Assembly: GCA_034423015.1 (NCBI GenBank)
Contig: DAOUJG010000022.1
Coordinates: 1-64,000 of the forward strand
DNA: 64,000 nt
Reading direction: 5' to 3'
DNA from: JAGWBJ01 sp034423015
Lineage (GTDB): Bacteria; Chloroflexota; Dehalococcoidia; Lucifugimonadales; JAGWBF01
The position numbers were made by a program, and so were the translations under genes. How positions within the stretch are numbered: the stretch's first letter is position 1; each line of letters begins with the position of its first letter. Below, one piece after another: positions 31,028 through 39,438 of the stretch. Below the pieces are notes generated by a model. It did no database searches and was not told the origin of the DNA. It saw nothing but the letters and a program-made list of their open reading frames with translations.

Positions 31028-32119
31028 GTGGTTCCGCTGCTGGCGGCGAACCTGAAGATGCTGCTTCGGGACAGGCAGACGCTGGTATGGGCTGTGGCGT
31101 TCCCTGTCATCCTGGTCGTGGTCTTTGGGCTCTTCGACGTCAGCGACCTCGGCTCGGCCGACCTGGGCATCGTGGACCTGGCCGGCACCGAAGACTCGCG
31201 CCTGCTGCGGACGGACTTGGAGGGCCTGGAGTACCTGGACGTACGGTCGGACTACGCATCCCGGTCTGAGGCCCAGGCCGACCTGGAAGACGGCGACCTG
31301 GACTTCCTGCTGGTCATCCCCGAGTCCTTCGCCGCCCTGGGGACGCAGTCCACCGGCGGGGACGGTCCGGTCGCTCTGCCCCTGCTCCACGGTAGTGCAG
31401 AGGACCGGAGCGGCCGGCTTGCCATCGAGGCCATAGTCGGCGTGGTCGGCCGGGCGGACCAGCGCCTGAGGGACGTGCCCCCGGCCGTCCAGGTGGAGGC
31501 CCGGATGGTCGACACCCATGGGGCCGGGTACTTCGACTCGGTCCTGATAGGCCTGGTGGGTCTCGGGATGATGACCAACTCCATGATCTCCATCGCGGTG
31601 AAGGTCAGCCTGTACCGCAACCAGTCCATCCTCAAGCGTCTGCTGGTCACGCCGTTGCCGGTGCGCAACTACTTCGCCTCGGAGGTGGTGGCCCATACGC
31701 TGCTGTCCCTGGTGCAGGCGGCGGTGGTCATCGGGATCGGCGTGCTGGCCTTCGACGCCGGCTTCCGGGGGAACCTGGTGTGGGTGTTCCTGATCGCCGC
31801 CTTCGCCAACACCATATTCCTGAACATCGGCTTCGTCATCTCCAGCTGGTCCAACAGCCCCCGGGCCGCCTCGGGACTGGGCAACGTGGTGGCGATTCCG
31901 ATGGTCTTCTTCTCGGGCGCCTTCTTCTCCACGGCCAGCCTCCCGTCGGTCCTTCCCGAGCTGGTACAGGTGTTGCCCCTCACCCCGATGCTAGACGCCA
32001 TGCGGGGGGTGGCCATCGACGGCCTTCAGCCGTGGGAAGTGTGGAGAGAGCTGGCCATGCTGGCGGGATGGCTCGTGGTCTCGTCGGCGGCCGCGGTGAA
32101 GCTGTTCAAGTTCGGTTAG
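31028..32119 (+). CDS. ABC-2-type permease
   Basis: This 363-residue membrane protein has one N-terminal helix (LVWAVAFPVILVVVFGLF), a large extracytoplasmic domain of about 150 residues, then about five helices, the YhgE/ABC2_membrane_3 layout. The region SLYRNQSILKRLLVTPLPVRNY is the conserved ABC-2 segment contacting the ATPase. GTG start 3 bp after the ATPase stop. A small basic protein gene with its own promoter follows. Confidence 0.88.
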   Translation: MVPLLAANLKMLLRDRQTLVWAVAFPVILVVVFGLFDVSDLGSADLGIVDLAGTEDSRLLRTDLEGLEYLDVRSDYASRSEAQADLEDGDLDFLLVIPESFAALGTQSTGGDGPVALPLLHGSAEDRSGRLAIEAIVGVVGRADQRLRDVPPAVQVEARMVDTHGAGYFDSVLIGLVGLGMMTNSMISIAVKVSLYRNQSILKRLLVTPLPVRNYFASEVVAHTLLSLVQAAVVIGIGVLAFDAGFRGNLVWVFLIAAFANTIFLNIGFVISSWSNSPRAASGLGNVVAIPMVFFSGAFFSTASLPSVLPELVQVLPLTPMLDAMRGVAIDGLQPWEVWRELAMLAGWLVVSSAAAVKLFKFG

Positions 32120-32136
32120 TGCCGGCCCTTCGGCGA

Positions 32137-32145
32137 TGGTACAAT
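32137..32145 (+). promoter_or_regulatory. Extended -10 promoter of the small basic protein
   Basis: TGG followed by TACAAT (32140-32145). The start codon is 44 bp downstream with AGAGGTG ahead of it. No strong -35. Confidence 0.45.
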
Positions 32146-32188
32146 AACGGTAGGCTGCCGGGTCCGAATCTTCATTCAGAGGTGCGTC

Positions 32189-32329
32189 GTGGCCAACAAA
32201 GACGTGCGGCGAAAACAGAAGAGGAAGCCCAAGAAGGGTGCGGAGAAGGTCACGACCAGTTCCGTCGTGACCAACCCTCCCGTGGAGGTGGTCGCCAAGG
32301 GCAAGGCCGCCCGGGAGCCCAAGGAGTAG
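32189..32329 (+). CDS. 46-residue Lys/Arg-rich small protein
   Basis: A GTG start after AGAGGTG gives a protein whose N-terminal half is strongly basic (NKDVRRKQKRKPKKGAEK) and whose C-terminal half is VTTSSVVTNPPVEVVAKG, then AAREPKE. It is probably disordered and could bind nucleic acid or a ribosome. An own promoter and ribosome site, and third-position GC, support it being a real gene. No family is recognised. Confidence 0.55.
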   Translation: MANKDVRRKQKRKPKKGAEKVTTSSVVTNPPVEVVAKGKAAREPKE

Positions 32330-32379
32330 CGCCCACCCTCCCCGGGCCAGGAGACCTCTGGATTTGGTCTCAAGGCCGA

Positions 32380-32409
32380 CCCGTCGTCCCGGCGAAGGCC
32401 GGGACCCAG
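32380..32409. repeat. 30-bp interspersed palindromic repeat, copy 2
   Basis: Exact reverse complement of 77-106 (30 of 30). It sits between the small basic protein and the end of the convergent minus-strand operon, consistent with a role at transcript ends. Confidence 0.8.
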
Positions 32410-32430
32410 GGGTGGGGGCGAGGGTGCCCT

Positions 32431-32874
32431 TTAGCCTGTGGTCCCCGCTTGGACGAAGCCGTAGTAGCTGTCGCCCTCCAGCACGCGCCTGACGTTGTCG
32501 ATGCTGATGTTTCGCGGGTTCATGGGCGTGTACCAGGTCTCCGTGACCTCGGTGTGAAGGTGAGACAGGGCTGCTGGCTTGTTGCCCCCCGCCAGCAGCG
32601 TCCGGAAGACTATCTCCTGTATGGGCATCTCGGGCTGAATGAACCCATCCTGCTGGGAGCAGCACTCTTGAATGTGCCGGATGTGCTCTTCCGCGGGCAC
32701 GTTGCCACCCTGGGCCTCCAGCTGCTCCCGGCAGTCGGCGCAGCGCCTGCTGGCCAGGAGCACGGCCAGGGACCGGTTCAGGGCGTCCACCCTGGACGGG
32801 TCGATCACGTAGCTCGGATCGGCCTCCCTCGCGGCGTAGGGCTCCTGGCTGAGCGCGTTCTCCTGTAGCGTCAA
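32431..32874 (-). CDS. Cys-containing protein of unknown function downstream of moeA
   Basis: This 147-residue protein has a CADC motif (SRRCADCREQLEAQGG) and a Cys pair (HIQECCSQQDG), possibly a zinc site, then a C-terminal half with PRNISIDNVRRVLEGDSYYGF. The TTG at 32874 overlaps the moeA stop (TTGA) and follows GGTGGAG. The long in-frame extension inside moeA is rejected as antisense-free shadow of moeA codons. The family is not recognised. It is the last gene of the pheST operon. Confidence 0.6.
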   Translation of the reverse strand: MTLQENALSQEPYAAREADPSYVIDPSRVDALNRSLAVLLASRRCADCREQLEAQGGNVPAEEHIRHIQECCSQQDGFIQPEMPIQEIVFRTLLAGGNKPAALSHLHTEVTETWYTPMNPRNISIDNVRRVLEGDSYYGFVQAGTTG

Positions 32875-34166
32875 ATCTCCACCTCTTCGTTCCAGTCCAG
32901 CATGTGCACCCGGACCCTCTCCCCGGTGTCCACTCTGGACACGTCCTCGGGGCAGATGGCCAGTCCGTTGGCCCTGGACATGGATGTTAGGATGTTGGAC
33001 CCCTGGGGTCCCGTCGGGTTCGCGTAGTACGTGTCGCCCCGCTTGGTTACCTCGACCCGGGCGAACACCCGCCGCCCGTCGTAGTTGTGGACCGGCCCTT
33101 CGAGGACCGCCTGCAACGACGGCCGGGCCAGCCTGGTCTTTCCCAGCATCCGGAGTATGGCCGGTCTGGCGAACTCCTCGAACGCCACCATGGTGCTCAC
33201 GGGATTTCCGGGCAGGCCCAGGTGGGGAATGCCCCGGCCCTCGGGCCCCCGGATGACCCCGAAGGCCAGGGGCTTGGCCGGCCGCATCCGTATCGACCAG
33301 AAGTTGATCTCGCCCCGCTCCATGAGCACGTCCTTGACGATGTCGTAGTCGCCCTTGGAGACCCCGGCCGACGTGATGAGCAGGTCCGAGGACGTCCCTT
33401 CGGAGAGCTTGCGGTGCATGTCCTCCAGGTTGTCCCGGGCGATCCCCAGGACGTTTGGCACGCCGCCGCACCTGATGACCGACGCGGCCATGCTGTAGGT
33501 GTTGCTGTCGTATATCTTGGCCGGCTCGGGCGGCGCTCCCACCTCCAGTAGCTCGTCGCCGGTGGCGAGGATGGCCACCAAGGGGCGCCGGATGACCTTT
33601 ACCCGCGCCCTGCCCAGGGAGCCCAGCACCCCGATCTCCGCGGGGCGCAGCGCCGTCCCCTTACTCAGCACCAGGGCGCCCTGGGCCACGTCCTCTCCGG
33701 CCGGGCGGACGTGGGCCCCGGGGGGGAGCTCCCGCATGACCTGGATCTCGTCCAGCCCCAGCCCCCTCTGGACCCTCTCGACCTCGTCCGTGTCCTCGAA
33801 GGGAACGATGGTGTCGGCCCCCTCGGGGACCGGAGCCCCGGTCATGATCCTGAAGGCGCAGTCCCCCGACACGCGGCCCTGGGGCACCTGTCCCGCCGCC
33901 ACCTGCCCGGTCACCCGGAGGCGCCTGGGCGAGCCGTCTCCCGCCCCGGCGATGGCCTCGTGGCGGACGGCGTACCCGTCCATGGCCGAGTTGTCCATCG
34001 GCGGTATCCGTATCGGCGATTGGACGTCCTCCGCCAGCACTTGTCCCAGAGCCTGCAGCAGCGGCTTCTCCTCCGCCTCCAGGGGGTGAAAATAGGCCAT
34101 GACCCTCTCGAAGGCGTCTTCGACGCTGAGCATGTCGGCGTGGCTGTGCCCGTGGCCTCCTGTCAT
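32871..34166 (-). CDS. moeA: Molybdopterin molybdotransferase
   Basis: This 431-residue enzyme inserts molybdate into adenylated molybdopterin in the last cofactor step. Typical segments are RIPPMDNSAMDGYAVR, FRIMTGAPVPEGADTIVPFE, LATGDELLEVG, LITSAGVSKGDYD and GLPGNPVSTMVAFEEFA. The usual SGGVS is SAGVS here. The ATG at 34166 follows AGAAGGGGTGAG, one base after the hepT stop; an upstream in-frame start inside hepT is rejected. Its presence fits the molybdenum-hydroxylase subunits elsewhere in the window. Confidence 0.93.
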   Translation of the reverse strand: MTGGHGHSHADMLSVEDAFERVMAYFHPLEAEEKPLLQALGQVLAEDVQSPIRIPPMDNSAMDGYAVRHEAIAGAGDGSPRRLRVTGQVAAGQVPQGRVSGDCAFRIMTGAPVPEGADTIVPFEDTDEVERVQRGLGLDEIQVMRELPPGAHVRPAGEDVAQGALVLSKGTALRPAEIGVLGSLGRARVKVIRRPLVAILATGDELLEVGAPPEPAKIYDSNTYSMAASVIRCGGVPNVLGIARDNLEDMHRKLSEGTSSDLLITSAGVSKGDYDIVKDVLMERGEINFWSIRMRPAKPLAFGVIRGPEGRGIPHLGLPGNPVSTMVAFEEFARPAILRMLGKTRLARPSLQAVLEGPVHNYDGRRVFARVEVTKRGDTYYANPTGPQGSNILTSMSRANGLAICPEDVSRVDTGERVRVHMLDWNEEVEI

Positions 34167-34167
34167 C

Positions 34168-34596
34168 TCACCCCTTCTCCTGCCCCGAGTCTGTCGCCGC
34201 CGCCCCTCCGACGAGCTGCACGATGTCTCTGGCATATCCGTGGGCCTGCACCGCATCGGCCTCGGTAAACGAGTCGAAGGGCACCGCCGGCGGCGCCAGG
34301 GCGTCCGGATACCTCGTCGTGATGTAGTACCTGTCCAGCACCCTGCCCCACTCCATGGCCTTGCAGAACCTCTCGTCGACCTCGCTGCACTGACTCGCCA
34401 GGTCCCGGACCGAGTGGATGGGCACCATGCGCCGCCCCCTTCCGAACAGGAACGCCTTCAGGGCCATCTGGGCCGTCTGCTCCGCCATGAAACACGCGTC
34501 GGACCAGAAGGCGTTCTCCATGAGAGACTCCACGACCCGTAGCTGGTGTTGTGCCTGTCCCATCCAACGCCGATACGTCTCATGCGGCCTTTTCAT
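34168..34596 (-). CDS. hepT: HEPN-domain toxin-like protein (HepT)
   Basis: This 142-residue helical HEPN protein has WSDACFMAEQTAQMALKAFL as the conserved helix 2. The RNase motif R-x4-H is RMVPIH (Arg56 to His61), and the late YYITTRYPD is characteristic of the family. HEPN proteins are RNases or targets of AMPylation by the partner nucleotidyltransferase. It overlaps the end of mntA by 17 bp. Confidence 0.85.
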   Translation of the reverse strand: MKRPHETYRRWMGQAQHQLRVVESLMENAFWSDACFMAEQTAQMALKAFLFGRGRRMVPIHSVRDLASQCSEVDERFCKAMEWGRVLDRYYITTRYPDALAPPAVPFDSFTEADAVQAHGYARDIVQLVGGAAATDSGQEKG

Positions 34597-34912
34597 AGAC
34601 CACTATCCCCTCCCGGAGGGCGCTCTCGATAAAAGGGTTCTCCTCCTCCACCATGGCCGCCAGCTCCTCGGGAGTATAGACGAAGACGTCCACGTTCCTG
34701 GGCAGCGAGATGAGCCTGGCGGCTTCCACCAGGCGTTGCACGAACCTGGTCTCGGTCCGCTTTATCACTATGAAGTCCATGTCGCTGTACTCGTCCGAGT
34801 CTCCCCTGGCCATCGAGCCGAACAGGATGACCCGCTCCGGCCCGTAGGGCAGCAGGTCCCGCACCACCTGCTGCACGTCTTGGGGCAACGACCCGGCCTG
34901 CGGTGCGGTCAC
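34580..34912 (-). CDS. mntA: Minimal nucleotidyltransferase antitoxin (MntA)
   Basis: This 110-residue MNT-fold protein has GSMARGDSDEYSDMDFIVI with Gly32-Ser33 and metal ligands Asp44 and Asp46; the third Asp is Asp75 (NVDVFVY). In known pairs MntA inactivates HepT by adding AMP to a Tyr. The GTG start overlaps the pheT stop (GTGA), so the antitoxin is translated from the pheT mRNA. A much longer in-frame ORF upstream is antisense-frame noise within pheT. Confidence 0.85.
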   Translation of the reverse strand: MTAPQAGSLPQDVQQVVRDLLPYGPERVILFGSMARGDSDEYSDMDFIVIKRTETRFVQRLVEAARLISLPRNVDVFVYTPEELAAMVEEENPFIESALREGIVVYEKAA

Positions 34913-37335
34913 TCCCGCAGCTCCCCGCCGACCTCCCGCGCCAGGGAGCCGACTACCCGCTTCAGCGCCCGGGACACCTCTTCGGAGGTGAGGGTCCGGT
35001 CCGGCGCCTGGAAGTGGATATGGTAGGCGAGGGAACGCTTGCCCGGGGCCAGGTTCTCCCCGGAGTACACGTCGAACAGCACCACCCCTGCCACCAGCGG
35101 ATGGCGGGCGATGGCCTCCTGGACCCGGTCCGCGGGGACGCCGGCGTCCACCAGGACGGACACGTCCCGGATGGCGCTGGGGAACCGTCCCACGGCCTCG
35201 TAGCGGCGTCCCTGCTCGGGCAGCGCCTCCAGGATGCGCTCCACGTCCAGCTCGAACAGGGCCACCGGCGTGTCGCCCAGGCCGAAGGAGTCGGCTACGC
35301 CGGGGTGCAGCTCCCCGACCCTGCCCAGCACCGCGTCCCCGGCGCAGATGGTCGCACTCCGGGCCGGATGCAGCACCGGGTCCTGGCCCCCTTCGCCCTT
35401 TTCGTACGAGGCACTTATGCCCAGGTCTTCCAGGAGCCGCTCCACGACACCCTTCGCGTCGTAGAAGTCCAGGACGTTGCCGTCGGACATCCAGTGCGGC
35501 TCGGCCCGCGGCCCAGAGAGGGCCCCGACGACCATCTCCCGCTCCTCGGGGAGGGCGCCCTGCCGGGGAAGGAACACCCTGCCGGCCTCGAAGACGCTGA
35601 CCGGTCCCTGGAGGTGCGGCCGGTTGGACGCCAGGGTGGACAGGACGCTGGCCACGATGGTGGGCCTCAGGCACTCCTGCTGGCTGCTCATGGGGTTGGC
35701 CACCCTCACCACCGCGCCATCGGTCGAGGACCTCACCTTCTCCAGCTCCTCCAGGTTGGTCAGGGGGTAGTTTATGACCTCCTGCAGCCCGCATCCCGCC
35801 AGGTGGTCCTTGATGCGCTCGCGCAGCTCGCGAAGGGGCTGTGGCTGGGACAGGGGAATGGACGTGGAGAGGGCCCTGGTGGGAATCTCGTCGTACCCGA
35901 CCAGCCGGGCGACCTCCTCCACAAGGTCGTCCTCCACCTCTATGTCGCTCCTCCAGTAGGGCACCGTCGCGTGCAGGGCGGCCCACTCCCGGCCGTTGGA
36001 CGGCTCCCGCTGGACTGCGAATCCCAGGGACAGCAGGGTCTCCTCCACCCTCCCGGGGGGCAAATCGACTCCCAGCACCTTGCGCAGTCGGGCCGCGGTG
36101 AGGGTTACCACCGGCGGGGTGAACGTGTCCCGGCCGGGGAAGATGTCGACGATGCCCTTGGCCACGGCGCCCCCGGCCACCTCCTGTATCAGGCGGGTCG
36201 CCCGCCGGAGCGCCAGTGGCGCCAGGTCCGGCCGCAGGCCCTTCTCGAAACGGATGGACGCCTCCGTGGTCAGCTTCAGACCCTGGCTGGTGCGGCGGTT
36301 GTTTACCGGGTCGAAGTTGGCCGACTCCAGCAGCACGGCGGTGGTGCCCTCGGTCATCTCAGTGTTGCCGCCGCCGATGATGCCGGCCAGCCCCACCGGG
36401 TCCTGGGCGTCGGCGATGACCAGCATCGACGGGGACAGCCTGCGCTGCACCCCGTCCAGCGTGGTCAGGGTCTCGCCGGCCCGGGCGCGGCGCACGACAA
36501 CCGTCTTGCCCTTCAGGGTATCGAAGTCGAAGGCGTGAAGGGGTTGGTTGTACTCCAGCATCACGTAGTTGGTGACGTCCACGACGTTGTTGATGGGCCG
36601 CAGACCCGCCTTCGTCAGCCGGTCCTGGAGCCAGCGGGGCGAGGGTCCGACCGCGACCCCCGATACCAGGCTCGCCGTGTACCGCGGGCAGAGGTCCGGG
36701 TCGTGGACCTCCACCGACACCAGGGAGTCGACGGCATCGCCCTCCTCGGGGTAGTAAGCGTCCGGCTCCCGCACCATCTCGCCCGTGAGGGCGGCGGCCT
36801 CCCTGGCCACGCCCAGCATGGACAGACAGTCGGGCCGGTTGGGCGTGACGTCCAAGTCCAGTATCTGGTCGCCCAGGTAGTCGGAGAGGGACATGCCCAC
36901 CGGTGCGTCCTCGGACAGGACCAGGATTCCCTCGTGGTCGTCCCCCAGGCCCAGCTCCAGCTCCGAGCAGACCATCCCCTCGGAGACCACGCCCCGGATG
37001 CGGGCCGCCTTCAGCGCCTCGACCTTTCCGCTGTGGGTGTTGAACAGCTCCGCCCCCACCTTGGCAAAGGCGATCTTCTGGCCCTGGGCCACGTTGGGCG
37101 CCCCGCACACGACCCTGGCCGTCTCACCGCCCAGGTCCACTGCGCACAGCGTGAGACGGTCCGCGTTGGGGTGCCCCTCCACGCCGGTCACCAGGCCCAC
37201 GTAGCAGCTTTTCCAGCCCCCGATGGCGGCGACCTCGGACACCTCGGTCCCGGCCATGGTCAGCCGCCGCGCCAGCTCCTCGGCGGGCACCGTGATGTCC
37301 ACGTACTCTTTGAGCCAGGAAATGGGGACCTTCAT
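34909..37335 (-). CDS. pheT: Phenylalanyl-tRNA synthetase beta subunit
   Basis: At 808 residues this is the usual PheT length. It starts MKVPISWLKEYVDITVPAEE, followed by the tRNA-binding EMAP-like domain (VGLVTGVEGHPNADRL), the B3/B4 editing domain, the B5 domain, the catalytic-like module and a C-terminal ferredoxin-fold anticodon-binding domain (VGRFPSAIRDVSVLVDAGVP). It charges tRNA-Phe in complex with PheS, encoded 37 bp upstream. The stop overlaps the mntA start. Confidence 0.96.
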   Translation of the reverse strand: MKVPISWLKEYVDITVPAEELARRLTMAGTEVSEVAAIGGWKSCYVGLVTGVEGHPNADRLTLCAVDLGGETARVVCGAPNVAQGQKIAFAKVGAELFNTHSGKVEALKAARIRGVVSEGMVCSELELGLGDDHEGILVLSEDAPVGMSLSDYLGDQILDLDVTPNRPDCLSMLGVAREAAALTGEMVREPDAYYPEEGDAVDSLVSVEVHDPDLCPRYTASLVSGVAVGPSPRWLQDRLTKAGLRPINNVVDVTNYVMLEYNQPLHAFDFDTLKGKTVVVRRARAGETLTTLDGVQRRLSPSMLVIADAQDPVGLAGIIGGGNTEMTEGTTAVLLESANFDPVNNRRTSQGLKLTTEASIRFEKGLRPDLAPLALRRATRLIQEVAGGAVAKGIVDIFPGRDTFTPPVVTLTAARLRKVLGVDLPPGRVEETLLSLGFAVQREPSNGREWAALHATVPYWRSDIEVEDDLVEEVARLVGYDEIPTRALSTSIPLSQPQPLRELRERIKDHLAGCGLQEVINYPLTNLEELEKVRSSTDGAVVRVANPMSSQQECLRPTIVASVLSTLASNRPHLQGPVSVFEAGRVFLPRQGALPEEREMVVGALSGPRAEPHWMSDGNVLDFYDAKGVVERLLEDLGISASYEKGEGGQDPVLHPARSATICAGDAVLGRVGELHPGVADSFGLGDTPVALFELDVERILEALPEQGRRYEAVGRFPSAIRDVSVLVDAGVPADRVQEAIARHPLVAGVVLFDVYSGENLAPGKRSLAYHIHFQAPDRTLTSEEVSRALKRVVGSLAREVGGELRE

Positions 37336-37372
37336 GGCCGGCCTATGGTGCTCCCTCTGACATCGACCTGGA

Positions 37373-38428
37373 CTAGAACTGCCGGAGAAACCTGAGATCG
37401 TTGGAGTAGAAGAGACGGATGTCGTCGATGCCGTACTTCAGCATGGCGATTCGCTCGGGGCCAAGGCCGAAGGCGAAGCCCGTGTACACGCTCGGGTCGT
37501 AGCCGACCCCCTCCAGGACCTTGGGGTGCACCATGCCCGCGCCCATGATCTCGATCCACCCGGTGTCCCTGCAGATGCGGCAGCCCCCGCCCTGGCAGGA
37601 GAAGCAGTCGATGGACATGTCCACGCCGGGCTCCACGAAGGGAAAGTAGTCGCACCGGAACCGCACCCTGCGGTCCGGGCCGAACACCCTCCGGGCGAAC
37701 TCGTAGAGGGTGCCCTTCAGGTCGGCGAAGGTTATCCCGTCGTCCACCGCCAGGCCCTCCACCTGGTAGAAGTGCCACTCGTGGGTGGCGTCCGTCGCCT
37801 CGTAGCGGTAGCACTTGCCGGGGACGACCACCCTCACCGGCGGGCGCATGCTCTCCATCACCCGGGCCTGCATCGGGGAGGTGTGGGTGCGCAGCAGCAT
37901 GTTGTGCTCGCCCCTCTCGTTGCGGTGGTCGATCCAGAGGCTGTTCCACATGTCCCTGGCCGGGTGGTCCCGGGGGATGTTCAGCAGCTCGAAGTTGTAC
38001 CTGTCCCACTCCACCTCGGGCCCTTCGACGACCTGGAACCCCATGGCGATGAACGCGCTGCATATCTCACGCACGATCTGGGTCGTGGGGTGGAGCCTCC
38101 CCACGGCTATCGGCCGCCCGGGCAGGGTGACGTCGATGGGGTCCGCGTCGGCCAGCCCGGCCAGCCCCGCGTTCTTGATGGCCTCCAGGCGCTGGGACAG
38201 CCGCTCCTCCAGCAGTGATCTGGAGCGGTTGCCGACGGCGCCCACGGCGCGCCGGTCCTCCTGGGGAAGCCCGCCGATGTCCCGCAGGATGCTGCTGAGG
38301 CGTCCCTTGCGGCCGAGGTAGGACACCCGCCAGCCCTCCACCGCGTCCAGGTCGTCCAGGGACTCCAGCTCGCGCAGGGCCTCTTCCCGTATCTCGTCAA
38401 TGGTTTCCGGTGTCACTGTGGGTTGCAT
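37373..38428 (-). CDS. pheS: Phenylalanyl-tRNA synthetase alpha subunit
   Basis: This 351-residue class II catalytic subunit has the N-terminal coiled coil (REEALRELESLDDLD...YLGRKGRLSSILRDIG). Motif 2 is around GKCYRYEATDATHEWHFYQVEG, and motif 3 is FGLGPERIAMLKYGIDDIR. First gene of the operon pheS-pheT-mntA-hepT-moeA-unknown, behind a near-consensus promoter. No T-box is seen in its roughly 45-base leader. Confidence 0.96.
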   Translation of the reverse strand: MQPTVTPETIDEIREEALRELESLDDLDAVEGWRVSYLGRKGRLSSILRDIGGLPQEDRRAVGAVGNRSRSLLEERLSQRLEAIKNAGLAGLADADPIDVTLPGRPIAVGRLHPTTQIVREICSAFIAMGFQVVEGPEVEWDRYNFELLNIPRDHPARDMWNSLWIDHRNERGEHNMLLRTHTSPMQARVMESMRPPVRVVVPGKCYRYEATDATHEWHFYQVEGLAVDDGITFADLKGTLYEFARRVFGPDRRVRFRCDYFPFVEPGVDMSIDCFSCQGGGCRICRDTGWIEIMGAGMVHPKVLEGVGYDPSVYTGFAFGLGPERIAMLKYGIDDIRLFYSNDLRFLRQF

Positions 38429-38478
38429 GGGGACGGAGCGCTGCCCTTCAGGCTGTGGGCCGGGATTTTCGAGGGTTA

Positions 38479-38507
38479 ATTATAGGAACGGCGGAAAATC
38501 GGGTCAA
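38479..38507 (-). promoter_or_regulatory. Promoter of the pheST operon
   Basis: On the minus strand: TTGACC (38507-38502), a 17-bp spacer and TATAAT (38484-38479). It gives a leader of about 45 bases before the pheS ATG. The same TTGACC-17-TATAAT form occurs before the desulforedoxin genes. Confidence 0.8.
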
Positions 38508-38559
38508 GGCGGGCGCGGGATGGTGTACGGCCCTCGACGCCTCCCGCGTGGCCAGACAC

Positions 38560-39438
38560 TTACGACGCCAGCATGGACCTGGCGGTGGCGCCGATCTCCC
38601 CGGGGGAGGGTATGGTCCGCGCGCCGGCCTCCCTCAGTGCCCTGGTCTTGGCCCTGGCCGTGCCCGCCTCCCCGGTGATGATGGCGCCAGCGTGCCCCAT
38701 GCGCTTCCCCGGCGGCGCCGTGGCCCCTGCGATGAAGGATGCCACGGGCTTGCCGAAGCCCCCGGCCAGGTACTCCGCAGCCTCCTGCTCCATGGTGCCG
38801 CCGATCTCCCCGATGAGGACGACCGCGTCGGTGTCCGGGTCCTCCTTGAAGAGGGCCAGCACGTCCACGAAGCTGGTGCCTATGAGAGGGTCGCCGCCGA
38901 TGCCGACGCAGGTGGACTGGCCGATCCCCAGCTCGGTGAGCTGGTTCACGGCCTCGTAGGTGAGGGTGCCGCTGCGGGACACCACGCCCACCCTGCCCGG
39001 CAGATGGATGCGCCCGGGCATGATTCCCAGCTTGCAGTGGCCGCCGGGGGTGATGAGCCCCGGGCAGTTGGGGCCTATGAGCCTGACGCCCTTGCTGCGA
39101 AGGTAGGGCAGCACCCGCACCATGTCCATCACGGGCACGCCCTCGGTGATGCAGATGACCAGCCCCACGCCGGAGTCCGCCGCCTCCACTATGGCGTCGG
39201 TGGCAAAGGCGGCCGGAACGAATATCAGCGACGTGTCTGCGTTGGTCTCCCCCACCGCCTCTGCCATCGAGTCGAACACCGGGACCCGGTCCTCGAACAG
39301 CTGGCCGCCGCGCCCCGGCGTGACTCCCGCGACCACCTTGGTCCCGTAGGCGATGCAGGCGCTGGCGTGAAAGCCCCCCTCGCTGCCGGTGATCCCCTGC
39401 ACCACCGCCCTGGTGTTCTCGTTTACCAGGATGCTCAA
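38560..39438 (-). CDS. sucD: Succinate--CoA ligase (or malate--CoA ligase) alpha subunit
   Basis: This 292-residue subunit binds CoA and carries the phosphohistidine. It has VVQGITGSEGGFHASACIAYG, CPGLITPGG and the phospho-His segment RMGHAGAIITG. It starts with TTG overlapping the sucC stop (TTGA), after GGAGGG. The beta subunit gene and a tartronate-semialdehyde-reductase-like gene precede it. Malate thiokinase (MtkB) is a close relative that sequence inspection alone cannot exclude. Confidence 0.9.
   Translation of the reverse strand: MSILVNENTRAVVQGITGSEGGFHASACIAYGTKVVAGVTPGRGGQLFEDRVPVFDSMAEAVGETNADTSLIFVPAAFATDAIVEAADSGVGLVICITEGVPVMDMVRVLPYLRSKGVRLIGPNCPGLITPGGHCKLGIMPGRIHLPGRVGVVSRSGTLTYEAVNQLTELGIGQSTCVGIGGDPLIGTSFVDVLALFKEDPDTDAVVLIGEIGGTMEQEAAEYLAGGFGKPVASFIAGATAPPGKRMGHAGAIITGEAGTARAKTRALREAGARTIPSPGEIGATARSMLAS

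Noticed and set aside
34913..35986. N-terminal extension of MntA to 468 residues
   Set aside because: The extension lies within pheT in a different frame and is Gly/Arg/Pro-rich; the MNT domain is complete from the GTG at 34912.
38429..38559. T-box or attenuator before pheS
   Set aside because: The leader from the promoter to the ATG is only about 45 bases and contains no T-box motif or terminator.
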